64,000 bases of DNA from Gimibacter soli. Lineage in GTDB: Bacteria > Pseudomonadota > Alphaproteobacteria > Sphingomonadales > Kordiimonadaceae. The position numbers were made by a program, and so were the translations under genes. The stretch is taken from positions 2,910,001-2,974,000 of the forward strand of contig NZ_CP116805.1 of assembly GCF_028463845.1 (NCBI RefSeq), written 5' to 3'. Below the pieces are notes generated by a model. It was not told the DNA's origin. It did not search any database and saw nothing but the letters and a program-made list of their open reading frames with translations. Positions 8,584 to 18,917 of the stretch are shown piece by piece (the first letter of the stretch is position 1; each line of letters opens with the position of its first letter).

Positions 8584-10454
8584 GACACTTCCCCTTGCGG
8601 GCGAAGCATCGCAGGCACGGAAGCCACTTCCTCGCCCTCGCGCGGCACGGTGCCGTTTTCAAGCTCGATAGCGCGGTCGATCAGGGCGCGGGCGATGGGG
8701 GCGGCGACTTTCGAACCGCTCGAGCCATGCTCCACCAGAATGCCCGCCGCATAGGTCGGCGCTTCCACGGGGCCGTAGGCAATATAAAGCGCATGGTCGC
8801 GCATTTCCCACGGCAGGTCCTCGTTTTTGATCACGCCCGTCACGCGTTCAGCGCGGGTGATGCGGCGCACCTGCGCCGTACCCGTTTTGCCCGCGAGCTT
8901 CGCCTTGCCCTTGCCGCGGGAGTAATCGTGTGCGGTGCCGCCCACTTCGGTCACCATCTCGAGGCCGCGACGGACAATCGCAAGGTTCTCGGGCTTCACA
9001 GGCAGATTGCCGAACATGAAGTCCCCACCATAAGCGCGCTGCTCAAGGGTTGGCTCAACCAGCCGACCCGACGCCAGCCGCGCCGTCATCACGGCGAGCT
9101 GCAAGGGCGTGGTGAGCATGGCGCCCTGCCCGATTGAAACGTTCAGCGTTTCGCCAAGGTTCCAGCGCTGGCCCAGCACCGCGCGCTTCCATGCACGGTC
9201 CGGCACAAGGCCCGGTTTCTCGCCCTCGAGCCCGATATCAAGCGTATGGCCCAGCCCGAAGTGCCGTGCCATTTCGGCGATCTTGTCGATATCGAGCTTG
9301 TGGGCGATGTTATAGAAGAAAACGTCACAGCTTTTGGAAAGCGCCTGGCTCACATTCACGCGCCCATGGCCGCGCCGCAGGTGGCAGTGGAACACATGGT
9401 CGCCAAGCGGATGCTTGCCGTTGCAGAAAAACTCGGTCTCTTCGGTGATCACGCCCGCTTCAAGGGCGGCGAGCGCCACCACCGACTTGAAGGTGGAGCC
9501 CGGCGGATACTGGCCCGTGAGGCATTTGTTCAAAAGCGGCTTGCGCTGGTCGTTCATCAGCGCCGACCAGTTGGCCTGGCTGATACCCAGCGCGAAATCG
9601 TTGGGATCAAAGCTCGGGCTGGAGGCCAGCGTGACAATTTCGCCCGTGCGGACATCAATCACAACGGCGCCCGCCGAATGCTCGCCCATCACTTCGGCTG
9701 CCAGATTCTGCAGCTCCAAATCGATGGAGAGATGGATATCCTCGCCCGGCGTGGCTTCCTGCCGCCCCGGCAGCTCGCGGATTTCACGACCGACCGAGTT
9801 TACCTCCACCCGGCGCGTACCGGCGGTGCCGCGGAGGCGACCTTCATACTGGCGCTCCAGCCCCTGACGGCCAATCTTGAAGCCCGGCAGCTGGTAAAGC
9901 GGATTGTCGCCAATCTCGTCCTCACCCGCCGTTGAAAGATAGCCCACAAGGTGTGCCACACTCGGGCCCGCCGGATAGGCGCGCGACATGCCGGAGTCCG
10001 GCACCACGCCCGGCAGCTCAGGGATCGAGACATTGACGCGTGAGAAGGTTTCCCAATTGAGGCCTTGGGCCACCGTCACCGGCAAGAAGCGCCGCTGGCG
10101 CTTGATCTGGCGCATCAGCCGCGCGGTGTCGCGGTCATCAAGCTGGACGATACGGCCAAGCCGGTCCAGCGTCAGCGCTACATTGCCGGCCTGTTCGGGC
10201 ACCAGAAAAACACGGAAGTCCTGACGGTTGGTGGCCAGATCGCGCCCGCGCGCATCCAGAATGCGGCCCCGCACCGGCGGGATCAGGCGCAGCGAAACAC
10301 GGTTCTTGTCGGCTCGCACCCGGTATTCATCGCCCTGCACCACGCCCAGATAATAGAGCCGCGCGCCAAGGGCCGCGAACCCCAGAAACTGGGCCCCCGC
10401 GATCATGAAGGCGCGGCGGCTGAACAACTGATACCTTAATCCTTCGCGTGCCAT
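8580..10454 (-). CDS. mrdA: penicillin-binding protein 2 (peptidoglycan transpeptidase)
   Basis: A 624-residue class B PBP, the elongasome transpeptidase. There is an N-terminal membrane anchor (about residues 13-35), then the pedestal domain with 'GRILDARGRDLATNRQDFRV'. The transpeptidase domain has 'PPGSTFKS' (SxxK, about residue 320), 'SKSCDVFFYN' (SxC/SxN-type motif) and 'KTGTAQV' (KTG, about residue 520). It acts with RodA in the same operon. The start lies 6 bp after the mreD stop and the stop overlaps the rodA start. Confidence 0.96.
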   Translation of the reverse strand: MAREGLRYQLFSRRAFMIAGAQFLGFAALGARLYYLGVVQGDEYRVRADKNRVSLRLIPPVRGRILDARGRDLATNRQDFRVFLVPEQAGNVALTLDRLGRIVQLDDRDTARLMRQIKRQRRFLPVTVAQGLNWETFSRVNVSIPELPGVVPDSGMSRAYPAGPSVAHLVGYLSTAGEDEIGDNPLYQLPGFKIGRQGLERQYEGRLRGTAGTRRVEVNSVGREIRELPGRQEATPGEDIHLSIDLELQNLAAEVMGEHSAGAVVIDVRTGEIVTLASSPSFDPNDFALGISQANWSALMNDQRKPLLNKCLTGQYPPGSTFKSVVALAALEAGVITEETEFFCNGKHPLGDHVFHCHLRRGHGRVNVSQALSKSCDVFFYNIAHKLDIDKIAEMARHFGLGHTLDIGLEGEKPGLVPDRAWKRAVLGQRWNLGETLNVSIGQGAMLTTPLQLAVMTARLASGRLVEPTLEQRAYGGDFMFGNLPVKPENLAIVRRGLEMVTEVGGTAHDYSRGKGKAKLAGKTGTAQVRRITRAERVTGVIKNEDLPWEMRDHALYIAYGPVEAPTYAAGILVEHGSSGSKVAAPIARALIDRAIELENGTVPREGEEVASVPAMLRPQGEVS

Positions 10455-10460
10455 GGCATC

Positions 10461-10967
10461 CTACATCACGGACCGGCGTATCCGGCCAAACACTAGGGCC
10501 AGCGGTCCGAACGAGACGGCGGTGACCGCCCATTGGGTCAGGATCGGCACAAGCGGCCAAAGATCACCCCTGACGATCGAGGTCACGGCCCAGGCAATGG
10601 CATAAAGCGCAAAGGAAAGGCCGGTGAACACGGCCCAATATACGATACGGCTGCGCCCTTTGTAATGCTTCAGCTGGTTCAGCACGAAAAATCGTGTCAG
10701 CACCAGAAGCCCCACATTCAGCCCCATCGGCACATCAAGCCAGAGATCGAGGAAGAAGCCGATCAGGGCACAGGCGCCATATGGCATCAGGAGTGGCCGG
10801 GACGACAGCCAGTAAAAGGCCGAAGCCAGCGCCAGATGCGGGATCGTCACATTGGCGGCACTGGTACCAAGCGGCAGCAGCATCATGAAAGCGCAGATGA
10901 AGGTGATGATAACCGGCAGATAGCCGGAAAGACCAAACCGTGCAAGCGTGGGGCGGCGGATCGTCAC
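10461..10967 (-). CDS. mreD: rod shape-determining protein MreD
   Basis: A 168-residue hydrophobic protein with five or six predicted membrane helices, in the mreD position between mreC and mrdA. It contains the weakly conserved core 'LPYGACALIGFFLDLWLDVPMG'-type region around residues 60-80. MreD links the MreB filament to the periplasmic machinery. It starts with GTG at 10967, which overlaps the mreC stop in a GTGA arrangement. Identification rests on topology, size and operon position more than on sequence motifs. Confidence 0.88.
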   Translation of the reverse strand: MTIRRPTLARFGLSGYLPVIITFICAFMMLLPLGTSAANVTIPHLALASAFYWLSSRPLLMPYGACALIGFFLDLWLDVPMGLNVGLLVLTRFFVLNQLKHYKGRSRIVYWAVFTGLSFALYAIAWAVTSIVRGDLWPLVPILTQWAVTAVSFGPLALVFGRIRRSVM

Positions 10968-11890
10968 TCGGTCGCCTCCGGCTCAGTTGCCGGTGCTTTT
11001 TCCAGCGGCACCAGCGGCTCGGGCTCGGTTTCCGGTGTCAGCGGCACATAGGCCAGCACTTTCACGAAATCGAGCCGGTCGAGAAGGCTTTCGGGCTCCA
11101 CAATCACGGCGTCCTCACGTACTTCCACAATCCGGCCGATCGGCAGGTCAGGCGGGAAGATGCCACCGTGACCGGAGGTCAGCACGCGCGAGCCCACCTT
11201 TATCTCGGTGCCCATCGGCACGTAATTGAGCCTGAGCTCGCGGCTGTTCTGCCCTTCGATGATGGCGAGCGCCCCGCTATCCTCAAGGCGCACGGGGATG
11301 CGGCTGTTGATATCCGTCACCAGCAATACGCGGCTTGAAAGACGGCCCACCTGAATGGTACGGCCCACCACGCCCGTGGCATCGACGACCGGAAGGTTAA
11401 GCGCCACGCCGTCGCCGGTGCCTACGTTCAGGACCACGTTCCGTTCGAACGCGCCGCCACCCACGCCGATCACCCTGCCGGTGGCAACTGTCGGCACCGT
11501 TCGGCCTGGGGCGTCCAGAAGATCGCGCAGCTCATCGTTTTCACGGGTGAGCTTGAGGGCGGCATCGCGCCACTCACGCATCATCTCGTTTTCTTTCCGA
11601 AGCTTCTCGTTCTCGAGATAGATATCCGAAACGCCGGCGAGCCGTTCGAGCCCTGCCTGCGTGCCCCGGATCGGGCGTTCAAGGATATCGAGAAGCGGCG
11701 CCACGATATCGGACGCCATTGCCCGGATACGCACGGGGATACCAAGCCCCGAGGCATCAAGCACCAGAAGCGAAACCGACAGTCCCATATAGATATAGAA
11801 AGGCCAGCGCCCGCGACCGGCCCGAACCGTCGGGGTGGCCGCAGCAGGCGCAGAGCGTCGTTCGCCTGGGAAAAGTATGCGGGTATTCAG
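10964..11890 (-). CDS. mreC: rod shape-determining protein MreC, probable CTG start
   Basis: An about 308-residue bitopic protein. It has a short basic N-terminus, a membrane helix around residues 28-48, a coiled coil ('YLENEKLRKENEMMREW') and a periplasmic beta-rich domain ('GRVIGVGGGAFERNVVLNVG', 'VTDINSRIPVRLEDSG'). MreC scaffolds PBP2 and RodA. The first in-frame ATG (11788) would cut into the membrane helix and has no ribosome-binding site. Extending upstream adds a basic segment ('GERRSAPAAATPTVRAGRGR') back to a CTG codon at 11888-11890. This CTG is preceded at 7 bases by a perfect AAGGAGG (11898-11904), and an in-frame stop lies just upstream of it. I therefore place the start at CTG. 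Confidence 0.9.
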   Translation of the reverse strand: MNTRILFPGERRSAPAAATPTVRAGRGRWPFYIYMGLSVSLLVLDASGLGIPVRIRAMASDIVAPLLDILERPIRGTQAGLERLAGVSDIYLENEKLRKENEMMREWRDAALKLTRENDELRDLLDAPGRTVPTVATGRVIGVGGGAFERNVVLNVGTGDGVALNLPVVDATGVVGRTIQVGRLSSRVLLVTDINSRIPVRLEDSGALAIIEGQNSRELRLNYVPMGTEIKVGSRVLTSGHGGIFPPDLPIGRIVEVREDAVIVEPESLLDRLDFVKVLAYVPLTPETEPEPLVPLEKAPATEPEATE

Positions 11891-11936
11891 CGGTCAGCCT
11901 CCTTCGTCCGCATCTTTCTGAAAGGCGGTCCGGGGA

Positions 11937-12980
<1,044 letters not shown>

Positions 12981-13172
12981 TTATTCATAACCCTGCCGCC
13001 CGCGCGGCACCTCGCCCTCCACGTGAATCAGGCGAGTCCTGAAAGCCGGTTATGGGACAGAAGCCGCCGCGATACAAGGGCTGTGACGCGTCTTTTGGCG
13101 CCGGAATATGTTTTATTCGGGGCAAGGGCCGCTGCTGCCCCGGATTGAAACAGAAAGCGGCCCAAACGAAGA

Positions 13173-13202
13173 CCGCCGCCTCGCAGGATTGCGAAGCGGC
13201 GG
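13173..13202 (-). terminator. stem-loop downstream of the first outer-membrane protein gene
   Basis: Arms CCGCCGCCTCGCA (13173-13185) and TGCGAAGCGGCGG (13190-13202) pair over 13 bp with one mismatch around a 4-base loop. It lies 24 bp after the stop of the minus-strand porin-like gene. In that direction it is followed by a modest T-containing stretch, so it is a plausible terminator that insulates the mre operon. Confidence 0.6.
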
Positions 13203-13226
13203 CCGGATAGAGGTCTGACTTCAATA

Positions 13227-13835
13227 TCAGAATTTGAAGATCAGGCCGCCGGTCATCTGCCAGTCGTTGAGGTCAGCGCCGTCAACCGACTCGTAATTGG
13301 TGCGGATGGCCTGGGCACGCAGGCTGATATTCTGGGTCAGCGCCTGTTCAACGCCACCACCCCAGCGGAACGCATCGCCGCTATCGGTTTCCGAGCTGTT
13401 GACCGAACCGGTCAGCACAGCGCGGGCCCGCGCGCGGGTGTAGCCTGCCTTACCGTAGAACAGGGTGTTCGGCAGGGCTGCCGGCACATAGCCGACAACG
13501 CCATCGATACCATATTGTTCTTTGGAGCTCAGGGTCGCCGTATCGTCGCCGTCCGTGAGGGTCAGGTCGAAGTCGGGCTTCGAGATACGACCTTCAAGGC
13601 CGAGCACGAGGCCGGAGTTGAATTGCTTCCGCCAACCGGCGAAGCCACCATAAACAAGACCGCTGTCGTCGAAGGAAACTTCCGCGTCGCCGGCATCGAT
13701 ATCAAGGCTGAAGTCGGAATAACCGATTTCACCGCCCACGTAGAAACCGTCGAACGGCTTCTCGTCGGCTGCCATGGCCGGGGCAGCAACCACTGCCAGC
13801 ATCGAAAGCGAAAGGATCGTTTTATTGAGCATCAT
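13227..13835 (-). CDS. outer-membrane beta-barrel protein (copy 1 of tandem pair)
   Basis: A protein of about 202 residues with a signal peptide (cleavage near 'APAMA') and an OmpW/OmpA-like eight-strand barrel. It opens with 'GFYVGGEIGYSDFSLD', continues through alternating strands ('SGLVYGGFAGWRKQF', 'TLFYGKAGYTRARAR', 'RWGGGVEQALTQNISLRAQ') and ends in an aromatic C-terminal residue ('GGLIFKF'), the BAM recognition signal. It is strongly similar along its full length to the next gene upstream. Two adjacent ATGs (13835 and 13832) fit the GGTGG site; either is possible. Ligand or role is unknown. Confidence 0.88.
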   Translation of the reverse strand: MMLNKTILSLSMLAVVAAPAMAADEKPFDGFYVGGEIGYSDFSLDIDAGDAEVSFDDSGLVYGGFAGWRKQFNSGLVLGLEGRISKPDFDLTLTDGDDTATLSSKEQYGIDGVVGYVPAALPNTLFYGKAGYTRARARAVLTGSVNSSETDSGDAFRWGGGVEQALTQNISLRAQAIRTNYESVDGADLNDWQMTGGLIFKF

Positions 13836-14163
13836 AATGCCACCTTTTTCTGTACAGTTACGCGCCCGGCTTGGGGACCGGGCCGTGTATCTACTAGCGA
13901 CGCCGCGACCGGAGGCAATCCACATTAAAGTGACTGACCGGTGAGGCGTCGGGAGCGAGAAATCGGCTCCGATTGTGGCTGAGATGTGGCGGACGCGCGG
14001 CAAAAGAATGTGTCGTCACAAATGTGAAACCATCTCCATAAACGACTGATATAAAAACAGGACTTTCGCTGGCCTTACCCCAGAACGTGCCGGTCTCTGT
14101 GCCAGAATCAATGCCGCCGCCCGGCACATGGCGAGGCGGCGGCGAAACAGTTTCGGGGCGTGA
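13836..14163. other. intergenic region between the two barrel genes
   Basis: 328 bp without a convincing gene. It contains a 9-bp stem-loop (GCCGCCGCC at 14113-14121 with GGCGGCGGC at 14135-14143) just downstream of the second barrel gene, without a T-tract. An AT-rich stretch around 14010-14060 probably contains the promoter of the first barrel gene. TCACA-AA-TGTGA, an inverted repeat with a two-base centre, lies near 14015-14030. I could not assign a regulator to it. Confidence 0.5.
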
Positions 14164-14760
14164 TCAGAACTTGAACAGAAGACCTGCCGTTACCTGCCAG
14201 TCCTTCAAATCGATGTTATCGACCGTATCGTAGTTACTGCGCACGGCCTGCGCCCTGAGGCTTATATTCTGCGACAGGGATTGTTCGATACCACCACCCC
14301 AGCGGAAGGCATCGGTGCCATCCGTTTCGGTTTCACCTCCCGGGAATGTCATGCGCGACCGGGCACGCATATAGCCTGCCTTACCGAAAAACAGCGTATT
14401 CGGCATGGCGCCCGGCACGAAGCCGACGACACCATCGACACCATATTGCATGCGCGGCTCAAGGGAGATGACGTCAGCGCCCTCGGTCAGGCTGAGATTG
14501 AAATCGGGTTCGGCGATGCGGCCTTCGACACCAAGCACCAGTCCGGAATCGAACTGCGACCGTGCCCCTATGACACCGCCATAAATCATGCCGCTATCAT
14601 CAAAAGCTACTGCCTGATCGCCGGGCTCAAGGTCGAGATCAAAGTCAGACCGTCCGATTTCGCCGCCCAGATACAGGCCGTCGAACGGCTTTTCCTGCGC
14701 AAGCACAGGCACGGACACCATCGCCATCATCGGCGCCAAAAGGATTGTTTTGCTGAGCAT
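14164..14760 (-). CDS. outer-membrane beta-barrel protein (copy 2 of tandem pair)
   Basis: A 198-residue paralogue of the preceding barrel gene. It shares the signal peptide plus 'EKPFDGLYLGGEIGRSDF' and block after block ('YGVDGVVGFVPGAMPNTLF', 'AFRWGGGIEQSLSQNISLR', terminal 'GLLFKF'). Loops are the main points of difference, such as an acidic 'EPGDQAVAF' stretch. The ATG is preceded by GAGGCAAA. The pair looks like a local duplication that has diverged. Each gene has its own stem-loop downstream, so they may be transcribed separately. Confidence 0.88.
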   Translation of the reverse strand: MLSKTILLAPMMAMVSVPVLAQEKPFDGLYLGGEIGRSDFDLDLEPGDQAVAFDDSGMIYGGVIGARSQFDSGLVLGVEGRIAEPDFNLSLTEGADVISLEPRMQYGVDGVVGFVPGAMPNTLFFGKAGYMRARSRMTFPGGETETDGTDAFRWGGGIEQSLSQNISLRAQAVRSNYDTVDNIDLKDWQVTAGLLFKF

Positions 14761-14930
14761 CGTTTTGCCTCCTTCATTCTGTTTTCAGACTATGGATGCA
14801 CCGGCACATGGCCCGTTCTGCTGTCGTTCAAACGGGCTGAACCGATAGAAAGCCTGGGCTGCTAATGCGGCGACGAAGTGGAGAAAACGTGCCGGAATGT
14901 GACCGTTATGCGGCGACCTGCCCAAAAGAA

Positions 14931-14957
14931 AAGGGCTCCGACGATGCGGAGCCCTTT
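14931..14957. terminator. bidirectional rho-independent terminator after leuA
   Basis: A perfect 10-bp stem (AAGGGCTCCG / CGGAGCCCTT) with a 6-base loop is flanked by a T-run on one strand and an A-run on the other. Both the minus-strand leuA transcript and any plus-strand transcript would end in a U-tract. It lies 26 bp after the leuA stop. Confidence 0.9.
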
Positions 14958-14982
14958 TTTAAAATCTTGATCCCGTTGACGA

Positions 14983-16536
14983 TCAGCTGGCAACCATCGG
15001 CTGGGGGGCCGTCTTCTGGCGCTTCAGCGTCAGCTTGTTGACCGCCGACACATAGGCGCGCGCTGCCGCTGTGACCGTATCCTCATGGGCGCCCTGCCCG
15101 TTCACGGTGCGACCGCCTTCTTCAAGCCGGACCGTACATTCGGCCTGCGCATCGGTGCCTTGCGTCACCGCATGCACCTGGAAAAGCTGCAGGTGCGGAT
15201 CGAAGCCGATGATCTGCTTGATGGCGTTGAAGGCAGCGTCCACGGGGCCGGAGCCATAGGTGACGACCGAGACTTCCTCGCCGTCCACCCGCAGGGTCAT
15301 GTCGGATACAGCGCGACCGTTCGAGGACGAATGGGTCGACAGGCTGACCACCTGAATGCGGTTTTCGCTCGTTGCCACTTCGTCGTCCACAAGCGCGACG
15401 ATATCCTCGTCATAGATCTGCTTCTTGCGGTCGCCGAGTTCCTTGAAGCGGCGGAAACATTCCTGGAAGGCATTGTCGCCGAGCTCGTAGCCGAGCTCGC
15501 GGAGCTTGTCGGCGAAGGCATGGCGTCCCGAATGCTTGCCCATGACGAGCGAGGATTTGTTGAGGCCCACCGATTCCGGGGTCATGATTTCGTAGGTTTC
15601 GGCATTCTTCAGCACGCCGTCCTGGTGGATGCCGCTTTCATGCGCGAAGGCGTTGGCGCCGACGATGGCCTTGTTGTTCTGCACCGCAAAGCCGGTGACG
15701 GTGGAAACCAGGCGGCTGATCCGCATGATCTCGGTCGTCTCGATATTAGTGTGCCACGGCATCACGTCGTGACGGGTGCGCAGCGCCATGACGATCTCTT
15801 CCATCGCCGCATTGCCCGCGCGCTCGCCAATACCATTGATGGTGCATTCGATCTGGCGCGCTCCGCCCGCAACACCGGCGAGGCTGTTGGCGACCGCGAG
15901 GCCGAGGTCATTGTGGCAGTGTGTCGAGAAGATCGCCTTGTCGCTATTCGGCACGCGTTCTATTACCGTGCGTACCAAGCGCTCATACTCTGCAGGCGTA
16001 GCGTACCCAACCGTGTCCGGCAGGTTGATCGTGCTGGCACCGGCCTTGATCGCCGTCTCGACTGCCCGACACAGGAAATCGATCTCCGAACGCGTGGCAT
16101 CCTCCGCCGACCATTCCACATCACCCATCCGGCTGCGGGCATGGCTCACAGACCGATGGATGGCTTCGAGCACTGCGGAAGGTTCCATCTGCAGTTTGAC
16201 GCGCATATGAAGGGGGCTCGTCGCGATAAAGGTGTGAATACGGCTGCTTTTGGCACTTTTGAGCGCTTCGGCAGCACGGTCGATATCGGCTGTTGCGGCA
16301 CGCGCCAGCGAACAGACAGTGGAGTTTTTGATTTGCGCCGCGATCTTCGAGACAGCTTCAAAATCGCCGTTCGACGCAATGGCAAAGCCTGCCTCGATGA
16401 TATCCACCTTCATCGCCTCAAGAACTTCGGCGATGCGGATCTTTTCCTCCAGCGTCATCGAGGCGCCGGGGGATTGTTCACCATCTCGCAAGGTGGTGTC
16501 GAAAATTCGGATACGGTTTGCGTCGTTACCTGACAT
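14983..16536 (-). CDS. leuA: 2-isopropylmalate synthase
   Basis: A protein of about 517 residues and the committing step of leucine synthesis: acetyl-CoA plus 2-oxoisovalerate to 2-isopropylmalate. The DRE-TIM barrel begins with 'IFDTTLRDGEQSPGASM'. Metal and substrate residues are seen in 'STHCHNDLGLAVANSLAG' and 'NGIGERAGNAAMEE'. A C-terminal regulatory LeuA dimer domain follows (about 390-510), where leucine normally binds. The start could be 16536 or the in-frame ATG 9 bases upstream; neither has a strong ribosome-binding site. A small membrane-peptide ORF and a GGCGCG/CGCGCC hairpin (16648-16664) lie in the leader. Confidence 0.95.
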   Translation of the reverse strand: MSGNDANRIRIFDTTLRDGEQSPGASMTLEEKIRIAEVLEAMKVDIIEAGFAIASNGDFEAVSKIAAQIKNSTVCSLARAATADIDRAAEALKSAKSSRIHTFIATSPLHMRVKLQMEPSAVLEAIHRSVSHARSRMGDVEWSAEDATRSEIDFLCRAVETAIKAGASTINLPDTVGYATPAEYERLVRTVIERVPNSDKAIFSTHCHNDLGLAVANSLAGVAGGARQIECTINGIGERAGNAAMEEIVMALRTRHDVMPWHTNIETTEIMRISRLVSTVTGFAVQNNKAIVGANAFAHESGIHQDGVLKNAETYEIMTPESVGLNKSSLVMGKHSGRHAFADKLRELGYELGDNAFQECFRRFKELGDRKKQIYDEDIVALVDDEVATSENRIQVVSLSTHSSSNGRAVSDMTLRVDGEEVSVVTYGSGPVDAAFNAIKQIIGFDPHLQLFQVHAVTQGTDAQAECTVRLEEGGRTVNGQGAHEDTVTAAARAYVSAVNKLTLKRQKTAPQPMVAS

Positions 16537-16678
16537 GGGTTTCATCCCGCTTACATGAATGCATATGAACGAATGAAACGGCACCGATTGACACCCTTTC
16601 CGGGGTCAGCGGTCCGTTCCTGTATGGCGATGGTCCCTTAAGCATCGGGCGCGACTACCGCGCCTTCGCCTGCAATGC

Positions 16679-16825
16679 TCAAGGGCCAATAAGTCGCCCG
16701 GCCCCGGCGAGAATAAGCGCGATAAGTAGAAGCGGAAGAGTCATGGTCGCAATACGAGCCTGCGTTGCCGCCTGCATCGTGCGGGAAATGGCGATCGCCT
16801 TTGCCTTTTTCCGCTGGTGAACCAA
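16679..16825 (-). CDS. 48-residue single-TM peptide upstream of leuA (TTG start)
   Basis: A small frame opening with TTG at 16825 and preceded by AAGGAAG five bases upstream. It encodes a strongly basic N-terminus ('VHQRKKAKAIAISR'), a short linker and one Leu/Ile-rich membrane helix ('TLPLLLIALILAGAG') near the C-terminus. The helix has seven leucines and several isoleucines, some in CTT/CTA codons that are uncommon in such a GC-rich genome. Its position before leuA could mean a leucine-responsive leader peptide or an independent small membrane protein. The good ribosome-binding site and charged-then-hydrophobic architecture favour a real product, but the call is tentative. Confidence 0.45.
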   Translation of the reverse strand: MVHQRKKAKAIAISRTMQAATQARIATMTLPLLLIALILAGAGRLIGP

Positions 16826-16932
16826 TGGTCTTCCTTCGTTCGCGTTCTGGGGCACTGGCCCCGGGCCTTTGCATCTTCATGCTAGCTTGGATCGAAATCC
16901 AGCACAGAACATCAGGATTAGCAGATCGAAAG

Positions 16933-16992
16933 ATGTTCGCAAAGCCCAAATTAGCGCAACTTCCTTGCTAAAAACTTAAGCCCTGCGAACAT
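16933..16992. repeat. inverted repeat between a lipoprotein gene and the small leuA-upstream ORF
   Basis: ATGTTCGCA (16933-16941) is repeated as TGCGAACAT (16984-16992), and the flanks extend the match imperfectly (AAAGCC against GCCC). It lies just downstream of the lipoprotein stop and upstream of the small ORF, with an AT-rich spacer. It may be a terminator stem or a paired operator; the sequence does not decide which. Confidence 0.4.
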
Positions 16993-17015
16993 TCCGGAAA
17001 GATTTTCTGATCGGA

Positions 17016-17612
17016 TCAATCCTGATCCATACATGCCGTACGGCTGCAAACCCGATCGTCATCGGGAACGTCATTGTTTTCCGGCAGATGCATTGTCACG
17101 GTCATCAGGGCAGCCTGCTGCTCGCGCTGTGTCAGCGGCGCCCTTACCCCTTCTTTGACAAAGGGTTCAAAACTAAAGCTTTCGCCCGGCTTCACTACAG
17201 GTTCTACACGGGCCTCATCGGCAGCAAGCGGTGTGAGCTCAAGAATGACAGGATTGGGGGACAAACTCTGATTTGAACCCGTGGCAATGTCCACAATAAC
17301 GCCAACGAGGCCACAGCAGATGGCAAGGTTGCCTGCGAACAGGGCCACCCCACCGTCAACATCCATGCCTGCAGAGATGGTGACATTCATTGTCTGGTAG
17401 CCGGGGCGGCTGATGCTGGCCACAACCCCGTGTTTCCGCCACATCTCGATACTACAGGGTGTGGTACAAACCCGTCCGTTGGAAAAGGCGACCTCCGCTT
17501 TACCGGGCCGGCTCTCCAGCACCAGCGCTTCGTAAGCCCCACGGGTGGTGGAAGCGCAGCCTGCCACAGCAAGTACTGAAGCGCCGACGCATACAATTTT
17601 AAATAGTTTCAT
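17016..17612 (-). CDS. lipoprotein with PEGA-like domain
   Basis: A 198-residue lipoprotein. The signal peptide ends in the lipobox 'LAVAGC', with Cys at about residue 19. The mature part contains a PEGA-like beta unit ('LESRPGKAEVAFSNGRVCTTPCSIEMWRKHG') whose two cysteines may pair. A Gly-rich hydrophobic stretch follows ('AICCGLVGVIVDIATGS'), then 'NPVILELTPL'. Such proteins are often mislabelled as translation initiation factor. Function is unknown; it is likely anchored in the outer or inner membrane facing the periplasm. The start at 17612 was chosen for the AGGA site and correct signal-peptide length. Confidence 0.82.
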   Translation of the reverse strand: MKLFKIVCVGASVLAVAGCASTTRGAYEALVLESRPGKAEVAFSNGRVCTTPCSIEMWRKHGVVASISRPGYQTMNVTISAGMDVDGGVALFAGNLAICCGLVGVIVDIATGSNQSLSPNPVILELTPLAADEARVEPVVKPGESFSFEPFVKEGVRAPLTQREQQAALMTVTMHLPENNDVPDDDRVCSRTACMDQD

Positions 17613-17708
17613 TGTCACAATTCCTGCCAAAATCGAGAATATTCACTACCTATAATAGTGTTTTTGGCGAGGCAATCATTTAATGGCAGGCGGAGCCCAA
17701 AAGAAAAC

Positions 17709-17733
17709 GGGGTGGAGCCATCGGCCCCACCCC
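17709..17733 (-). terminator. terminator downstream of ilvC
   Basis: GGGGTGGAGCC (17709-17719) and GGCCCCACCCC (17723-17733) pair over 11 bp with one mismatch and a 3-base loop. Read on the minus strand, the stem is followed by GTTTTCTTTT. It lies about 120 bp after ilvC and would end the ilvBNC transcript before the lipoprotein gene. Confidence 0.8.
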
Positions 17734-17854
17734 AGTCCGTGACACTGTGCTATGGCAGCGTCTAAGGATCTCGGTGTCTTCCGGGTTCGACGGGGTCGAA
17801 ACGGAAGGCGCAACAGGCCCGCCCGGCGTTTGAGGGGCGCGTCACGCAGAAGTG

Positions 17855-18877
<1,023 letters not shown>

Positions 18878-18917
18878 TCAGTATTCCTCGAGTTCTGGGG
18901 GAAATATTCGGTTGTTA

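Noticed and set aside
15085-16533. 482-residue plus-strand open frame
   Set aside because: It is antisense to leuA; the leuA frame has all family motifs.
16638-16949. 103-residue minus-strand frame upstream of leuA
   Set aside because: It overlaps the 48-residue frame but has a Pro/Arg/Ser-rich, motif-free translation and no ribosome-binding site; the shorter TTG frame is better supported.
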